A model generated the notes under the pieces. The model did no database searches. It saw only the letters and a program-made list of their open reading frames with translations, and was not told the origin of the DNA. Both the position numbers and the translations under genes were made by a program. This document shows positions 63,183 through 64,000 of a DNA stretch of 64,000 bases, in pieces; position 1 is the stretch's first letter; every line of letters starts with the position of its first letter. Source of the DNA: Alkalihalobacillus sp. AL-G (GTDB lineage Bacteria > Bacillota > Bacilli > Bacillales > Fictibacillaceae); the NCBI RefSeq assembly GCF_030643805.1, contig NZ_CP094656.1, positions 868,001-932,000 of the forward strand. Reading direction: 5' to 3'.

Positions 63183-64000
63183 TGTACCCCTTGTAAAGGA
63201 CAATTTTAAAAAAGGCTAGGCTGCGTTAAGAAGATGATCTCTGTATTGAACGGGGGTCATCTTTTTCATATTCCATTGGTATCTATAGGAGTTGTAGTAT
63301 TTAATGGCAGTTTTTACTTCCCGTTTAAGATCTTTCAGTGTTTTACAGGATTTTATTTCAGCTAAATCTTTGAAATGACCAAAAAAGGATTCCTGTGGGG
63401 CGTTGTCCCAACAATTCCCCCTTCTGGACATGGACTGGCCCAGTCGATGTTTCTTCACCAACTTTTGATATACAGGGCTGGTATAATGACTCCCTTGATC
63501 AGAATGGATGTAGGCTCCTTTAGCCAGTTTAACCTTCCTATTCTTCTTTAACTTCTTAAGCGTGTCCATAGCGATGTCGAGCGTAATTCGATCCGAAACA
63601 TTATGGGCCAATACTTCATTGGTAGAGGCATCTATAATGGTTGATAAATAAGCCCTTTCCCCTTTCCCGAAGTAGAGATATGTGATGTCTGTAAGCAGCA
63701 CCTTATAAGGTACTTCCTGTTTGAACTCTCTGTTAAGCTGGTTCGAAACGACTTTGTGCTCCTGGGTGGCTTTCATAATACGCTTGTAAGGATTCGCTCT
63801 CCGGATAGGACATACAATGCCATACTTGTTCATGACTCTCCCGATTCTTTTAAGGTTATAGACAATATTAAATTGACCTGCCAGTATCATTTTAATTTGG
63901 CGGGCTCCTTTTTTACGGTTCTTAAAGTGAAAGGCTTTGAGAATAACATCCCGGACAACTTCATCCTTTTTCTCTTTTTCCCTTCTTCGCTTTACTTGTT
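63183..64000 (-). mobile_element. IS3-family insertion sequence, IS150-like (partial, leaves the window)
   Basis: One end lies at 63183 with TGTACCCCTTGTAAAGGACA, a TG-starting terminal repeat of IS3 type. The transposase orfB fills the rest. The orfA part and the other end lie beyond 64000. Confidence 0.8.
63216..64000 (-). CDS. IS3-family transposase OrfB (5' partial)
   Basis: At least 261 residues; the frame is open past an internal ATG at 63890 to the window end, so the start is outside. The visible N terminus (EVVRDVILKAFHFKNRKKGA, RQIKMIL) is the HTH_21 region. It is followed by the rve integrase core with the DDE triad: Asp in LLTDITYLYFGKGERAYLS, Asp in YIHSDQGSHYTS and Glu in NCWDNAPQESFFGHFK. 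The end is YRYQWNMKKMTPVQYRDHLL. OrfB is normally made as an OrfA-OrfB fusion by frameshifting. No mutation is visible, so it may be active. Confidence 0.92.
   Translation of the reverse strand, partial: QVKRRREKEKKDEVVRDVILKAFHFKNRKKGARQIKMILAGQFNIVYNLKRIGRVMNKYGIVCPIRRANPYKRIMKATQEHKVVSNQLNREFKQEVPYKVLLTDITYLYFGKGERAYLSTIIDASTNEVLAHNVSDRITLDIAMDTLKKLKKNRKVKLAKGAYIHSDQGSHYTSPVYQKLVKKHRLGQSMSRRGNCWDNAPQESFFGHFKDLAEIKSCKTLKDLKREVKTAIKYYNSYRYQWNMKKMTPVQYRDHLLNAA

Overview
The window looks like a chromosomal segment of an endospore-forming, low-GC Gram-positive bacterium of the Bacillaceae. The evidence is AGGAGG-type ribosome sites, frequent TTG/GTG starts, CtsR and Fur operators of Bacillus type, a YjcZ-type sporulation peptide, a YtzI-like protein, YfkAB, BdbDC, ClpE and a B. 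subtilis-like hut operon. The species cannot be read from the sequence. No rRNA, tRNA, CRISPR array or prophage was seen.

Layout. 0-11 kb holds the 3' end of a flavin disulfide oxidoreductase, a cupin-type XRE regulator divergent from azlCD, two HAD hydrolases flanking a complete phnDCEE phosphonate importer, and a Fur-controlled siderophore ATPase plus FhuF-like reductase. 11-20 kb carries envelope functions: a Ste24-like protease, a TlpA/ResA thioredoxin, two tandem DUF2254 membrane proteins, a CAP-domain secreted protein, a coiled-coil protein, YjcZ and a C39-like lipoprotein. 20-26 kb is hutH-hutU-hutI-hutG (histidine to glutamate and formamide), preceded by a terminator-like leader hairpin and with no hutP in the window. 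26-34 kb has a secreted subtilase, an acyltransferase, an AlkA-type glycosylase, a 3D-domain wall protein and an amidase-SPOR-glucosaminidase fusion. 34-44 kb has a MerR/SRPBCC/MFS cluster, a BsuPI lipoprotein, HtpX, DUF1836, a DUF2157/GDYXXLXY pair and an ABC-F ATPase with an attenuator-like leader. 44-56 kb holds a DUF2975/HTH pair, RNase Z, a toast-rack-like protein, YfkAB, a frameshifted GNAT gene, a quinone-reductase-like MDR, a cupredoxin, an interrupted metallo-beta-lactamase-fold gene and a phytoene-desaturase-like flavoprotein. 56-64 kb has a patatin, bdbDC, a nitroreductase, an FMN reductase, CtsR-controlled clpE and an IS3-family element running off the window.

The genes form several working modules: branched-chain amino acid export, phosphonate import, iron acquisition, histidine catabolism, sporulation and cell-wall turnover, thiol oxidation, and protein quality control.

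The least explained DNA is intergenic. Two unrelated arrays share an exact 52-bp period and hairpin-forming units (1192-1375 and 36567-36880). A degenerate array has a 51-bp period, and two arrays have a period near 20 bp, one of them inside the hut operon. A family of about 90-bp structured elements lies at 51.9-59.6 kb, and one copy sits in frame inside the metallo-beta-lactamase-fold gene and breaks it with one stop codon. Other notable points are the ABC-F leader, a probable CTG start, two nested IS3 ends and a one-base GNAT frameshift.
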